The notes: generated by a model from the sequence alone, not told the origin. DNA of 64,000 nt from Lachnoanaerobaculum orale (GCF_003862485.1 NZ_RRCM01000002.1:156264-220263); one strand, 5' to 3'. Counted from the first letter of the stretch, positions 8,705-18,773 are shown. Made by a program: numbers and translations.

Positions 8705-11374
8705 TTATGCATTCTTATATGTTCCCACTACAACTTTTCTGAGAAGATCTACAGGTATCATTGTGAATGCCAATATGAATACTACTATCCAGCCCTGTAT
8801 ACTAAAAGGCACACAGCTGAACATCTTTCCGATGAACTGGAAAGGTGCAAGAGGTATTGAACCTGAATTTACTATCAATGCCTGTACTATGATGATGGCA
8901 AAGAATACTTTCAAAAATCCCGGGTTCTCCTTCAATCCGTTAAAGATAGAGAAACCTTCATCTCTTACATTGAAGCCGTTAAACAATGCACTTGCTATAA
9001 ACAGTACAAAGTAGCCTGTAAGTAATTCATCCATATTTCCGCCGAAAAGGTTCATAAAGAACGGTGTTTTAAGGTATATAAAGCTTACGATTGTAAGCCA
9101 AAGTCCCATAGTAAGAATCTGAACGGCCATATTCCTGCTGATGATATTTTCATCTCTTCTTCTCGGCTTTTCCATCATGTAGCTTTCCTTAGCCGGCTCA
9201 TTACCGAGCATTATAGCTCCCAGACCGTCCATTACAAGGTTGACAAACAAAAGGTGAGTTACCTTAAGCGGCTCTTCCACTCCGAAGAAAGGAGCGATGG
9301 CACTTACTATAACCGCAGTTACATTGATGACAAGCTGGAACTTACAGAACTTAAGTATATTGTGATAGATGGTTCTACCGTAGAGTATCGCATCCTTTAT
9401 AGATCTGAAGTTGTCGTCAAGTATTACAATCTCACCGGCTTCCTTTGCAGCCTCGGTACCGTTACCCATAGCAAATCCGACATCTGCTCTCTTAAGTGCA
9501 GGTGAATCGTTTACACCGTCTCCGGTCATACCTACAACAAGATTCATCTCCTGACAAAGCCTTACCATTCTTGACTTGTCTGTAGGAAGCGCTCTGGCAA
9601 TAACTCTGATATGCGGAATAAGCTTCTTTACTTCATCATCGCTCATCTCGTTTAACTCGGCAGATGAAAGTGCTCTGTCTGAAGTATTCTTTATAAGACC
9701 TGCATCCTTTGCGATAGCTACCGCAGTCTCAAGTCTGTCACCTGTAATCATTACAACCTGGATACCTGCTCCCATAACTTCAGCGATAGCATCCTTTGCC
9801 TCGGCTCTGACATCGTCTCTGATACCTACAAGACCGATGATTACCACATCATCGTTGATAGAATTTTGTGCAAGCGGCTTTTCTGAATAACCAAATGCCA
9901 AAACTCTCATAGCTCTTGCGGCAAGCTCGTCAATCTTTCTGTCAAGAACGGCCTTATCAATAGTCTTTACTTCACCGTTCTCATCAAGGTACTTCTTAGC
10001 CTTTGCAAGCAGTCTCTCAGGTGCACCCTTATAGAAAGTCTTATCAAGTGAATCTATCCTTGCCTGACTGAACTTATTTGTAGAGTTGAAGCCCTGATGT
10101 GCTCCCACTACCAAGTCCTTATTTTCTGAAAGTGCATTAAAAGTATCTTTTCCTATAAACTTCATAAGTGCCTGGTCTGTAGCGTTACCGCCGATTACAA
10201 CACCTCTGTCGTCAAAGAGTGACTGTGTATTCTTACCGATTGCAATATCTACAAGACCCTTTACCTTGCTATGCTTACTGAGTTCTTTAATCTCTATTGA
10301 GTTGCCGTCGGCTGTAAAGAAATCCACAACTTCAAGGCTTCCCTTTGTAATGGTACCTGTCTTATCACTGAAGAGTATATTCAGTGAACCTGCAGTCTCG
10401 ATACCTTCAGCCTTTCTTACAAGGACATTGTGATCAAGCATCCTGCTGGTATTTTGCATAAGTACAAGTGAAATCATCAGCGGCAATCCCTCAGGTACCG
10501 CACATACTATAATAACTATTGCAAGTGTAACAGCCTTTATAATATCCTGTACTATATGCTCTATTCCAAGTCCGAAATAAGGAGCGAATCCTCCGGCTCT
10601 TACTACAAAATATGCAAGATAAAGTACTGCAATAACCGTAGCTCCCACATATCCGAATATGGATATCTGATGTGCAAGCTTTCCAAGCTTTACCTTAAGC
10701 GGTGAATCGGGATCTTCTTCATTCATCTCAAGAGCCATCTTACCCATCATTGACTTAAGTCCGACTCTCTTTACAGCTAAAACACCCTCGCCGTCAAATA
10801 CTACGGCACCTCTGAAAAGTGAATGCGCATCTACGAAGGTATCACCTGTGATATCTTCCTTAAGTTCAAAGGATTCATCCGCAGCGGTCTTTTTACATTC
10901 CTCAGCCTCACCGTTAAGTGCGGAGTTGTCCACTCTCAAATCACCGTCTATAAGAATACCGTCTGCAGGTATCTTATCTCCGGACTGTAAGAGTACCATG
11001 TCTCCCACTACCACGTCATCCACGTCAATAATGGTTACAACACCGTTTCTATATACCTTACAGGTATCCTTTTTTGTATTGTCCTTTAACTCACGATACT
11101 TGGTATCGCTGGCCACACCCGTCTTTGCGGAAACAAACGCAACTATGATTACTGCAACGATAGTACCAAGAGGCTCATAGATCTCAGCATATCCCATAAA
11201 GAACATGATTATCATAAGCACTGCAATGGCAAGCAGTATCCTTATCATAGGGTCATTAAATGTCTCCTTAAATTCCTGCCAAAAGGTGGTAGGTTCGGAA
11301 TCGGGAATAACATTTGAGCCGTTTTTCTGTCTTGACTGCTCTACTTCTTTCTCAGTCAAACCGGTAAATTTCAT
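8705..11374 (-). CDS. Calcium-type P-type ATPase (P2 class)
   Basis: An 889-residue cation pump of the P2A/P2B group, which exports Ca2+ using ATP. The phosphorylated aspartate is in FSDKTGTITKGS (about D336); the TGD and GDGVND motifs of the P domain (MITGDRLETA, MTGDGVNDSPAL) are present. Helix M4 has the CAVPEGLPL motif, an important part of the calcium site, which supports Ca2+ (or Mn2+) over heavy metals. Ten membrane segments fit the length. It is the last gene in the direction of the terD-telA-yceG cluster and ends in a strong terminator. TerD proteins bind calcium, so a functional link is plausible but inferred. Confidence 0.92.
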   Translation of the reverse strand: MKFTGLTEKEVEQSRQKNGSNVIPDSEPTTFWQEFKETFNDPMIRILLAIAVLMIIMFFMGYAEIYEPLGTIVAVIIVAFVSAKTGVASDTKYRELKDNTKKDTCKVYRNGVVTIIDVDDVVVGDMVLLQSGDKIPADGILIDGDLRVDNSALNGEAEECKKTAADESFELKEDITGDTFVDAHSLFRGAVVFDGEGVLAVKRVGLKSMMGKMALEMNEEDPDSPLKVKLGKLAHQISIFGYVGATVIAVLYLAYFVVRAGGFAPYFGLGIEHIVQDIIKAVTLAIVIIVCAVPEGLPLMISLVLMQNTSRMLDHNVLVRKAEGIETAGSLNILFSDKTGTITKGSLEVVDFFTADGNSIEIKELSKHSKVKGLVDIAIGKNTQSLFDDRGVVIGGNATDQALMKFIGKDTFNALSENKDLVVGAHQGFNSTNKFSQARIDSLDKTFYKGAPERLLAKAKKYLDENGEVKTIDKAVLDRKIDELAARAMRVLAFGYSEKPLAQNSINDDVVIIGLVGIRDDVRAEAKDAIAEVMGAGIQVVMITGDRLETAVAIAKDAGLIKNTSDRALSSAELNEMSDDEVKKLIPHIRVIARALPTDKSRMVRLCQEMNLVVGMTGDGVNDSPALKRADVGFAMGNGTEAAKEAGEIVILDDNFRSIKDAILYGRTIYHNILKFCKFQLVINVTAVIVSAIAPFFGVEEPLKVTHLLFVNLVMDGLGAIMLGNEPAKESYMMEKPRRRDENIISRNMAVQILTMGLWLTIVSFIYLKTPFFMNLFGGNMDELLTGYFVLFIASALFNGFNVRDEGFSIFNGLKENPGFLKVFFAIIIVQALIVNSGSIPLAPFQFIGKMFSCVPFSIQGWIVVFILAFTMIPVDLLRKVVVGTYKNA

Positions 11375-11482
11375 ATATTTTCCTCTTTCAAAGTTTTAGG
11401 AGAAAGCCAAAGCTCTCTCCCGTAATTTATATTACCTACGCTATTTTACAATAGTTTAGCAATAATTAAAAGTATAAAAGTA

Positions 11483-12088
11483 TTATAAATACCTGTTTGC
11501 AAGCTCTCCAAGGCTTGCATCTGTAGTGCCCTGTCCTACAGCCGAGAACTTCCACTCACCGTTATGTCTGTACACCTCACCGAAAATCATAGCGGTCATA
11601 CCTGCATAGTTCTCTGTAAGATTGTACTTAAGTATCTCTTTATTGTTTGAAGCATCTACAAGTCTGATAAATGCGTTTCTGATCATGCCGAACTCCTGAC
11701 GTCTTTGTACGGCCTGATAGATATTCACAACAATAACTATTCTGTCATAATCTGCAGGAACATTTGCAAGATCTATTGTGATCTGCTCGTCATCACCTTC
11801 ACCTGCACCTGTCAGGTTGTCTCCCATATGGATAACAGTACCTGATTTGTGGCGAAGATTGCCGTAGTATACCACATCATCCTTATATACAAGCTTGCCG
11901 TTCTGCAAAAGGAATGCAGATGCGTCACAGTCGATATTGCTTTCACCGCCTGAACTTCCAAACAGTGATGATAAGAATCCGCCGCTCTTTTGGGCTTCAT
12001 CCCAACCGAGACCGACCACAATTTTTTTAAGTCCCGCATTTTCCTTTGTAAGACTTACCTTTTGTCCCTTTTGTAAACTGATAGACAT
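11483..12088 (-). CDS. TerD-family protein with a glycine-serine insertion
   Basis: One of two adjacent TerD/CABP1-like proteins, 201 residues. TerD proteins are calcium-binding beta-sandwich proteins tied to tellurite, phage and envelope stress resistance. The family start (LQKGQKVSLTKENAGLKKI, then GLGWD) and the second acidic loop [17 protein letters not shown] near residue 90 are clear. Unlike its neighbour, the first acidic loop is interrupted at about residues 33-50 by a flexible segment including GGFLSSLFGSSGG, and the DLDAAAF motif has become DCDASAF. AGGAGG precedes the ATG. Only 22 bases separate it from the other TerD gene, so they form one operon. Confidence 0.93.
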   Translation of the reverse strand: MSISLQKGQKVSLTKENAGLKKIVVGLGWDEAQKSGGFLSSLFGSSGGESNIDCDASAFLLQNGKLVYKDDVVYYGNLRHKSGTVIHMGDNLTGAGEGDDEQITIDLANVPADYDRIVIVVNIYQAVQRRQEFGMIRNAFIRLVDASNNKEILKYNLTENYAGMTAMIFGEVYRHNGEWKFSAVGQGTTDASLGELANRYL

Positions 12089-12110
12089 AAAACCTCCTAG
12101 TCTCTTTAGC

Positions 12111-12692
12111 CTACGCTACTTCTATTCCGTAGTGATTGCAAAGTGCCGCAAGTCCGCCGCCGAAACCGCTTCCGATAGCATTGAACTTCCACTCGCCGTT
12201 GTGCTTATATAACTCACCTACCACTACCGCTGTCTCAATAGAGAAGTCCTCACCGAGGTCAAATCTGATAATCTCGGTATTTGTTACCTCATCCACGATT
12301 CTGATGTATGCGTTTGATACCTGACCGAAGTTTTGTCTTCTTGACTCGGCATCATAGATTGTTACGGTGAATGCAATCTTTTCGATATTTGCAGGTACCT
12401 TTGAAAGGTCGATTTTTATCTGCTCATCGTCTCCGTCACCTTCACCTGTAAGGTTATCTCCCATATGCTCAACGCTCTCTGACGGATGCTTTAAATTGCC
12501 GTAGAAGATAAAGTCCTTTTCAGTAGGACATTTACCGTTGGCTCCTACCATAAATGCAGCGGCATCAAGGTCGAAATCAGCACCTGAGTCAAACGCATTT
12601 ACATCCCATCCTAAACCTACAATTACTTTTTTCAGTCCCGGATTTGTCTTTGTTAAATCTACTTTCTGTCCTTTGGATAAATTGATTGGCAT
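12111..12692 (-). CDS. terD: TerD-family calcium-binding stress protein
   Basis: A canonical TerD protein of 193 residues. The first metal loop, [20 protein letters not shown] near residues 29-47, and the second, [17 protein letters not shown] near 73-89, are intact. It lies between the other TerD protein and TelA, spaced 22 and 11 bases, in the order expected for Firmicute ter clusters such as yceCDEFGH of Bacillus subtilis. It is probably a cytoplasmic or membrane-associated part of a stress complex. Which TerD/TerE/TerZ subtype it is cannot be fixed from sequence alone. Confidence 0.94.
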   Translation of the reverse strand: MPINLSKGQKVDLTKTNPGLKKVIVGLGWDVNAFDSGADFDLDAAAFMVGANGKCPTEKDFIFYGNLKHPSESVEHMGDNLTGEGDGDDEQIKIDLSKVPANIEKIAFTVTIYDAESRRQNFGQVSNAYIRIVDEVTNTEIIRFDLGEDFSIETAVVVGELYKHNGEWKFNAIGSGFGGGLAALCNHYGIEVA

Positions 12693-12703
12693 AAAATCCT
12701 CCT

Positions 12704-13846
12704 TTATACACCGAATTTTTTATAAAATTCATTTTTAATATTTTCAAGTTTTACCTTGTCTTCAGCTCTCTGTCTTCTTGCGTCATCCTGTATTCTCTTT
12801 GTTTCTTCGATACCGTTTACAATAGTCTTCCAAGACTTCTCAAGAGTATCCACTTTTATTGAGCTGCCTGAAGCCATCTGTGCCGTAAGCTTTGCCTGCT
12901 CGACAGTATTGGTTGCATTCTTTAAAATCATCTCATTTGTCTTCTTATCAAGCTCTGAGAGTGCTTCAGCCTGCAATCTCTGTCTCTTAAGCATAATAGC
13001 CTGTGCAAGACTCTGCTTAAAGATAGGCAATGTGATAATGAAAGCCGAGTTTATCTTTCTTATCAGGTTTATATTGCTGAACTCCATTGTCTTTAACATA
13101 GGAATTGTCTGCATAGCCACATTCTCAGCCACTCTAAGGTCCTGTGTTCTTTGCTCAAGCATCATAAGTGCATTGTTAAGAGTGGTAAGCTCAAACTGTA
13201 TGGACTTATCACCTGTACGATCCATCTCGGCTGTTTTATCCGCAATAGCCCCTTCAAGCTCTTTACAACCCTGCTCGCCTGCCAAAATATACTTAAGCAG
13301 GTCGTGGTAATAGTTCACATTTGAATCAAACATGGTGTTGAGCTTTTTATTGGTCTCTTTGATCTCACCCTCGTAACCCTTAAGCTCTACATATATCTTG
13401 TCAATCTCTCCGCCCATGGTCTGATACTTTGCCATTATCTTATCAAGCTGCTTTTTGATACCGCCGAACAGTTTGTCAAAAAGACCCGGATCCTGCTTGA
13501 TCTCTTCGATATCGAACTTGCTCATGATATTGGCAAGTACACCAAGCATCTTGGATGTCTCTTCAATCTGAGCTATATTCATACTGTTAAGTACCAAATC
13601 CGACGACTTTGATATCTCGGTGGCCACCTCTCCTCCGAAGGTTACAATACTGTCAAGATTATCAAGTTCTATCTTGCTTACAAGTGCATCCACCTCTGCA
13701 GAATTGACCAAATCGTTTCTTAGTTTCTCAGACTCTACCGCAATATCAAAGGTCTGAGTTGTAGCCGGTAATGTCTCACCTTCTACGGCGGTATCTGTCA
13801 CTACGCTTGCTTCACTTTGTTTTGCTTTTGAAAAATCAAGTCCCAT
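12704..13846 (-). CDS. telA: TelA-family toxic anion resistance protein
   Basis: A 380-residue helical protein of the TelA/KlaA family (YceH in B. subtilis), linked to tellurite and cell-envelope stress resistance by an unknown mechanism. Diagnostic parts are the long helices about 100-330 ([35 protein letters not shown]) and the family end, [18 protein letters not shown] start at the ATG at 13846 because AAGGAGGA lies just upstream; the frame extends 13 codons further without a ribosome site. It belongs to the operon running from the protease gene to the terD genes. Confidence 0.93.
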   Translation of the reverse strand: MGLDFSKAKQSEASVVTDTAVEGETLPATTQTFDIAVESEKLRNDLVNSAEVDALVSKIELDNLDSIVTFGGEVATEISKSSDLVLNSMNIAQIEETSKMLGVLANIMSKFDIEEIKQDPGLFDKLFGGIKKQLDKIMAKYQTMGGEIDKIYVELKGYEGEIKETNKKLNTMFDSNVNYYHDLLKYILAGEQGCKELEGAIADKTAEMDRTGDKSIQFELTTLNNALMMLEQRTQDLRVAENVAMQTIPMLKTMEFSNINLIRKINSAFIITLPIFKQSLAQAIMLKRQRLQAEALSELDKKTNEMILKNATNTVEQAKLTAQMASGSSIKVDTLEKSWKTIVNGIEETKRIQDDARRQRAEDKVKLENIKNEFYKKFGV

Positions 13847-13902
13847 TTTTTCCTCCTTGCTCTGTGCTTTAAAAACCGCAGACACAGAGGCCTATAGTTT
13901 TA

Positions 13903-16155
13903 TTAACCAAAAAGTCTGGCAAAAAAAGATTTTTTCTTATTATTGCCCGCCTTTAGCCTACTGAAATCAGGTATAGCCACATCATAAAGATAATTGCCTA
14001 TTATATGTTCCTTTACTATCTGATTGTTGAAATATTTGCTGATATTGTCATATCCCGTAGGTACAAAAAACAATATATCAAAACCTATCAGATTCAAAAA
14101 GGCGACAATTATACTATCTTCCAACGAAATTATGCTCTCCGTTGTATTTACTATTATAAGCTTTGGAGGGCATTTTGTAAAATCAAAGCTCTGTATAAAT
14201 CTTAAAATTTCCTTAGGTAAATCTAAAACAATTGTAATAATCTTATATTCCACTCCGTTTTGCCCTGTTCCGACTATTACCTTACTCTTTAAAAGCTCCG
14301 ACAGTTTGTCTAAAATATAATCCTGAGTCTCAGCTCTTAAATAGTCATATTTGAAACCGTCCCATTTCTTTATTGCTTCCTTATCAAGTCTGTTGTTCTT
14401 ATAAAATGAGGTCACGCCTGCAGCAACGCTTACATTGCCTTTGTAGATATTTTCATTCTTGTATAAGAGTGTGGTATCCGTCAAAAGGTCCTTTATCTTA
14501 GCAAAATATGCATCTATATCCGAATTCACTACGCCTGAGACTTTTGCGCATATCACAGGGATATTTACCGCATTGTCAACTGTGGAGAAGTTCGGTCTGA
14601 ATCTGGCTTCCTGTTTCCAATAAATTGCTATCTCCTCATAGGTGGTCGACAGTATTATTACATTTGCCTTTGTAAACTGCATATCCCTATACATTCCCGT
14701 ATCCGAATACATCATGCTGTCCAAATCTCTTTCCGCATTACGTGCGGTAGTACTTATACTGAGTCCTACACTGTCTGTCGGAAACTCTCTTATTTTCAAA
14801 GTCTCTTCAAAGCGTATATCATAAAGGTTCTTATCTTCAAGCTTGTCTTTTAGCTTTTCAGGGTTAAAAATCACCACATCGACGGGCAGCTTGGACACCA
14901 TCTTTAAAAACAGACATTCCGTATCACTCTCCACGCTTCCGAAGTATATAAGTATCGGTGTAGGCGAATGTATATCCATACCGTTCATAAGCTCCACTAT
15001 ATATCTGTTTATCCAGCAGAGTATATATATGCCCTTATTCATTATCTTGTTAAGGTCCATATTCATAAGCTTACTTGTCTCAATCATAGTGTCTACAAAA
15101 GCGTCTCTTGCGACATCTAAAAACACGTTGTTTGTGAACTTGATATTGGTTTTAAGGTCAAGTATAAGCTGATTTTCATTGGCATAATTGCCTCTTTTTA
15201 TCTTGGCTATCTCATCCACGCTCGGATTTGTGATACTGTTGTTTATCACCTGTACTTTTCTGTTTGCCCTCTTCAAATCCTGATAGAGAAGGTAGAGTTC
15301 ATTGGTATAATTGTTTCTGTCGTCACAACCGTTTATCCTTACAAACATGTTGTAAAAAAAGGCTGTGTTCTCACCTCTTTTTATATTTTTCAAATCCTCA
15401 AAGATATCACCGCTAAGCCATGCGTTGGTATTGGGCTTTATATTTACATTGCCGCTGTAGAGCATCTTTTTGTTTTTATCATCCTCGTACAGTTTAAGCA
15501 GCCAATCAAGGTTAAATCCCGGCGGAAATCCCTCACTGCCCATCTTTAAATCAATGGAAAACTGTGACTTCGGGTCTATGGCCAAATACTGTGAGTCGCC
15601 TCCGGGTTGCAAGAGTATAATATCCGCACCTGCATTTGATAATATATTTAATGTGGAAAGCTCCGAGAAGTTCACATTACCCCAGAAAATAATCTTAGGT
15701 ATATCCTCACTTCCAAGCCTTTCCATAATGTTATAAAAGTTATAGTAGAGCCAACACATTATTCTTGTGAAGTTGTTCTTCAATATCTCTATATTCTTAC
15801 CCTGACGCCTTAATACCTCCAAAGTATCAAAGATGCCGTCAGCCATAGACGCTCTCTCATAGTCTCTGATTCTTGGAAGCCATCTCTTAAGGGCATCCGC
15901 TATAAAGCCCGGACCGTGTACATATCTGTCACCTATAATCTCGTTAAAATATGAGATATTGTCGGCTGTAGGATTTTCAATATGTGTGTCAATTATTGCT
16001 CCGTCCTTTTTGGCCAATTCATAATATTTTCTGATAAATTCCAGTATTGTTTCGTCATATGAGTTTATCCTGTAAAAGTATACTCCTCTGGGCTTTCTCA
16101 TACTAAGTCTTTTAAAAAAATCATCAACTTCTTTTATCTTTTGATGCAACAGCAT
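13903..16155 (-). CDS. YceG-family protein of the Ter biosynthetic module
   Basis: A 750-residue protein that I assign to the YceG_bac family, a component of the Ter-linked biosynthetic module with no known reaction. Evidence is the position next to telA and terD, as in B. subtilis, and the alternating hydrophobic-strand pattern. An internal duplication is visible: residues about 24-190 (VYFYRINSYDET ... IMCWLYYNFYNIM ... IIFWGNVN ... NAGADIILLQPG) match about 268-438 (MFVRINGCDDRN ... IYILCWINRYIVE ... ILIYFGSVE ... LPVDVVIFNPE). A third half-unit occupies about 640-710 (IVAFLNLIGFDILFFVPTG). The tail KKKSFFARLFG is basic and aromatic and might touch membranes. AAAGGGG precedes the ATG. Confidence 0.8.
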   Translation of the reverse strand: MLLHQKIKEVDDFFKRLSMRKPRGVYFYRINSYDETILEFIRKYYELAKKDGAIIDTHIENPTADNISYFNEIIGDRYVHGPGFIADALKRWLPRIRDYERASMADGIFDTLEVLRRQGKNIEILKNNFTRIMCWLYYNFYNIMERLGSEDIPKIIFWGNVNFSELSTLNILSNAGADIILLQPGGDSQYLAIDPKSQFSIDLKMGSEGFPPGFNLDWLLKLYEDDKNKKMLYSGNVNIKPNTNAWLSGDIFEDLKNIKRGENTAFFYNMFVRINGCDDRNNYTNELYLLYQDLKRANRKVQVINNSITNPSVDEIAKIKRGNYANENQLILDLKTNIKFTNNVFLDVARDAFVDTMIETSKLMNMDLNKIMNKGIYILCWINRYIVELMNGMDIHSPTPILIYFGSVESDTECLFLKMVSKLPVDVVIFNPEKLKDKLEDKNLYDIRFEETLKIREFPTDSVGLSISTTARNAERDLDSMMYSDTGMYRDMQFTKANVIILSTTYEEIAIYWKQEARFRPNFSTVDNAVNIPVICAKVSGVVNSDIDAYFAKIKDLLTDTTLLYKNENIYKGNVSVAAGVTSFYKNNRLDKEAIKKWDGFKYDYLRAETQDYILDKLSELLKSKVIVGTGQNGVEYKIITIVLDLPKEILRFIQSFDFTKCPPKLIIVNTTESIISLEDSIIVAFLNLIGFDILFFVPTGYDNISKYFNNQIVKEHIIGNYLYDVAIPDFSRLKAGNNKKKSFFARLFG

Positions 16156-16175
16156 ATATTATCCCCTTTCAAGTA

Positions 16176-17633
16176 TTATCTTATAAAGCTTTTTGCAAAT
16201 CCATATATGGCATCATACGGTACCGCCAAGTTTATATTCTGTCCTTCACTAAATCCTGCCGTACTTATTCCTATTACCTCTCCAAACATATTTAAAACCG
16301 CACCGCCTGATGAACCCGGCGATATCGGTGCACTGAACTGTATCATGTCCACATTGTCGATATTTCTAAAACCTGATATGATACCGTCCGAAACCGAGTT
16401 GAAAAGTCCGAGCGGACTGCCTATAGCCACCACATTTTGCCCTCTTACAAGTTTCTCTCTTCCGTCAAAAAGCCTTAAAGGACTCAGTACTCTTGCTATC
16501 CTTATTATGGCAAGGTCAAGATATTGATTGTACTTTATCACCTCATCGGTTTTATAAATTCTCTCGTCATCTTCAATCCTTACTTCAAAATAGTAACCGC
16601 CTCTTATTACATGGTTGTTTGTCAGTATGAATCCGTCTTTTCCGATCATTATGCCTGAACCTGTTCCAAGCATCTTTTGTCTGTTGTCATATACCGCAAT
16701 CATTACAATGGATGTTGAGAGTTTTGCAAGCTCGATATAGCTAAGCTCCCTGTCAGTCTTTATACCGGACCTAGGCATATTTGTATCTGCAGAAGCTACT
16801 GCCGTCTTAGCAGCTCCTCCCGTATTTGATATATGAGAGTTTGCCGCACTTGCTTCAGTCTTTATTGCTTTATTATCTCTGTCTTTTCTTCTTATTGATG
16901 CAAGGCTTATTCTCACTCTGCCTTCTTCTTTAACCTGTGCTGTGGGACTCTCTTTTTTGATATCTTTACTTTTTGTACTCTCAGGTATTTCATAAGGCTT
17001 CAGCACCAACTTATCCTCAATGAAATCTCCTATTCTCTTAGTGTAAAAATGATCCTTCAGTATATCCGTATCTTTTGAGTACTGTAAAAGGCAGACATCC
17101 ATTCCAAGCAGATTTAGGAATACAAAAAAATAGATTTCAGACTCCTTATCTATGTTTTTTGCCACCACCTTTATATTCCTGCCTCCGTCAATCTTTATAT
17201 CCGAAAAGTTTTCACACAACCAATACAAAAGCTTTACCATTATATTTTTTTGTATTGTATCTGTCAGATTCTTCTTATATTTGTGCAGCAGATTCTCAAT
17301 TTCTTTCATTGCACCTATAAGTTCTCTCTCTGAAATATTTGTCTTTAAAATATCTATATGACCGGTGTTTACAAAGTTTTCATAGGCCGTTTTTATGCTC
17401 ATGCAATCACTGTTTATATGAAGTGAATCAATATATTTATAATATATTTTCCCTTCTCTCATATCCTTTGACAGATATTTTAAAAGGTCGTTTATTTCAT
17501 TTTCAGCACCTTCAGACGCCCCGCTAAACTTGACCGCATAAGTGTTTCTTATATCGCCGTTTTTGCCGCCTCTTATACTGCCAAACTCCATATAGCTGTT
17601 TATATTTATAGGATTCAACCTGTATTTAAACAT
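16176..17633 (-). CDS. YceG-like module fused to a cytosolic HtrA/trypsin-like serine protease
   Basis: A 485-residue fusion. Residues about 300-485 are a trypsin-fold S1C protease with triad H341 (LTNNHVIRG), D373 (QYLDLAIIR) and S442 (SPGSSGGAVL). There is no signal peptide, membrane helix or PDZ domain, so unlike DegP/HtrA it should act in the cytoplasm. Residues about 30-200 resemble one YceG unit: KVVAKNIDKESEIYFFVFLN and LNLLGMDVCLLQYS parallel FLNLIGFDILFFVP in the next gene. Residues 210-295 form a charged, Ala/Ser-rich linker. GGAG precedes the ATG, and a good promoter lies 50 bases upstream, so this gene heads the protease-yceG-telA-terD-terD operon. The substrate is unknown. Confidence 0.85.
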   Translation of the reverse strand: MFKYRLNPININSYMEFGSIRGGKNGDIRNTYAVKFSGASEGAENEINDLLKYLSKDMREGKIYYKYIDSLHINSDCMSIKTAYENFVNTGHIDILKTNISERELIGAMKEIENLLHKYKKNLTDTIQKNIMVKLLYWLCENFSDIKIDGGRNIKVVAKNIDKESEIYFFVFLNLLGMDVCLLQYSKDTDILKDHFYTKRIGDFIEDKLVLKPYEIPESTKSKDIKKESPTAQVKEEGRVRISLASIRRKDRDNKAIKTEASAANSHISNTGGAAKTAVASADTNMPRSGIKTDRELSYIELAKLSTSIVMIAVYDNRQKMLGTGSGIMIGKDGFILTNNHVIRGGYYFEVRIEDDERIYKTDEVIKYNQYLDLAIIRIARVLSPLRLFDGREKLVRGQNVVAIGSPLGLFNSVSDGIISGFRNIDNVDMIQFSAPISPGSSGGAVLNMFGEVIGISTAGFSEGQNINLAVPYDAIYGFAKSFIR

Positions 17634-17682
17634 ATTTACTCCATTGAATTCTTTCTTTGTTTTATAACTTTTCTATGCTATA

Positions 17683-17710
17683 ATTATACCAATAATAAGC
17701 CTATATTCAA
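17683..17710 (-). promoter_or_regulatory. Promoter of the protease-yceG-telA-terD operon
   Basis: Minus-strand TTGAAT (17705-17710), a 16-base spacer and a perfect TATAAT (17683-17688), about 50 bases before the protease start. It lies in the 176-base divergent spacer shared with the CitE-like gene. Confidence 0.75.
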
Positions 17711-17809
17711 GATGCCCCGTATAAAAGACCGTCTACAAAATAAGCGGCCGTTTTATCCTTGCAATCTTAAGCTCATTTGTAATTTTATATTTTTTGACAG
17801 GGGAAGACT

Positions 17810-18769
17810 ATGAAAGATTCCGGTATTTACTATAGCTTGGGTGCATTGCTTTACACCGCTGCCGACAATACGAATATTATAGACGATATAATATTTGAAA
17901 AATTTAATATTCCGTTTTCTTTAGCATTTTCATTTGATACGACAAGCAATGATGCCGAAGCCGACAAGGCCGAGAATGTCCTTGTAAAGACCTTGGACAA
18001 GCTCTTTGTTGCAAAAAAGGAGAGAAATTTCTATATACCCAAGCTCTTTATAAGAGTCCTTTCCACAGCACATATCCCACATCTTTACAAGAAGTTCGGA
18101 AGCTTACTTGATCTTATCACCGGATTTATACTGCCTGACTTTTCAGTATCAAATGCAGATGTTTATATCTATGAAATGCAGCGTATCAACTCGGTACTTT
18201 CCACCCCTGTATATATTCTACCGGAGCTTGACGGCATAGCGCTTCTTGACTTAAAAAGCAGATACATTGACCTTTATTCAATCAAAGAAAGACTTGCAAC
18301 ATATGAGGACTATGTGCTCAATTTGCTTGTTTCAACAGGTAGCGTACTCAATTCTTTTTGTGTAAGGAGAAGAGTTGACGAAAATATTTATCAGAGCTCC
18401 CCTGTAGCTTCACTTTTAGCCGACATCGTAACTGTATTTGCAACCGATTATATACTATGTGCTCCCGCTTTTGAATATTATGCGGGTATAGGCTGGGAAG
18501 AGGGACTTTTAAAGGAAATCGAGTTTGATAAGATGAACGGTTTTGTAGGCAAGACTGTAGTACATCCTAAGCAGATTTCAATTGTCAATGACGCTTATAA
18601 GGTATCAAGTATTGACTATGACGATGCACAGAGTGTGTTGGATGATAAGAAGATATATCAGGTCCGTGCCAATGTAAACGATACCAGAATGAATGAACCG
18701 AAAATCCACTACAGCTGGGCAATGCAGGTTATATTCCTTGCAAAGTACTTCGGCGTAAAGAAATATTGA
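17810..18769 (+). CDS. CitE-like (HpcH/HpaI) C-C bond lyase of the Ter module
   Basis: A 319-residue protein that I assign to the C-C bond-lyase family of the Ter biosynthetic module, a TIM-barrel relative of citrate lyase beta subunits. Recognisable parts are the start YYSLGALLYTAADN, SLAFSFDTTSNDAEADKAE, VYILPELDGIALLD, and the end FVGKTVVHPKQI, the last being the CitE-type signature (G-K-x-x-x-H-P-x-Q). It probably cleaves or forms a carbon-carbon bond on a small metabolite, which is family inference. AGGGGA precedes the ATG. The gene is divergent from the protease operon and convergent with the phosphoribosyltransferase genes. Confidence 0.85.
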   Translation: MKDSGIYYSLGALLYTAADNTNIIDDIIFEKFNIPFSLAFSFDTTSNDAEADKAENVLVKTLDKLFVAKKERNFYIPKLFIRVLSTAHIPHLYKKFGSLLDLITGFILPDFSVSNADVYIYEMQRINSVLSTPVYILPELDGIALLDLKSRYIDLYSIKERLATYEDYVLNLLVSTGSVLNSFCVRRRVDENIYQSSPVASLLADIVTVFATDYILCAPAFEYYAGIGWEEGLLKEIEFDKMNGFVGKTVVHPKQISIVNDAYKVSSIDYDDAQSVLDDKKIYQVRANVNDTRMNEPKIHYSWAMQVIFLAKYFGVKKY

Positions 18770-18773
18770 TTTA

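Noticed and set aside
12756-13310. + strand open frame of 184 codons opposite telA
   Set aside because: Antisense shadow of a helical protein with biased codons; no ribosome site or promoter seen.
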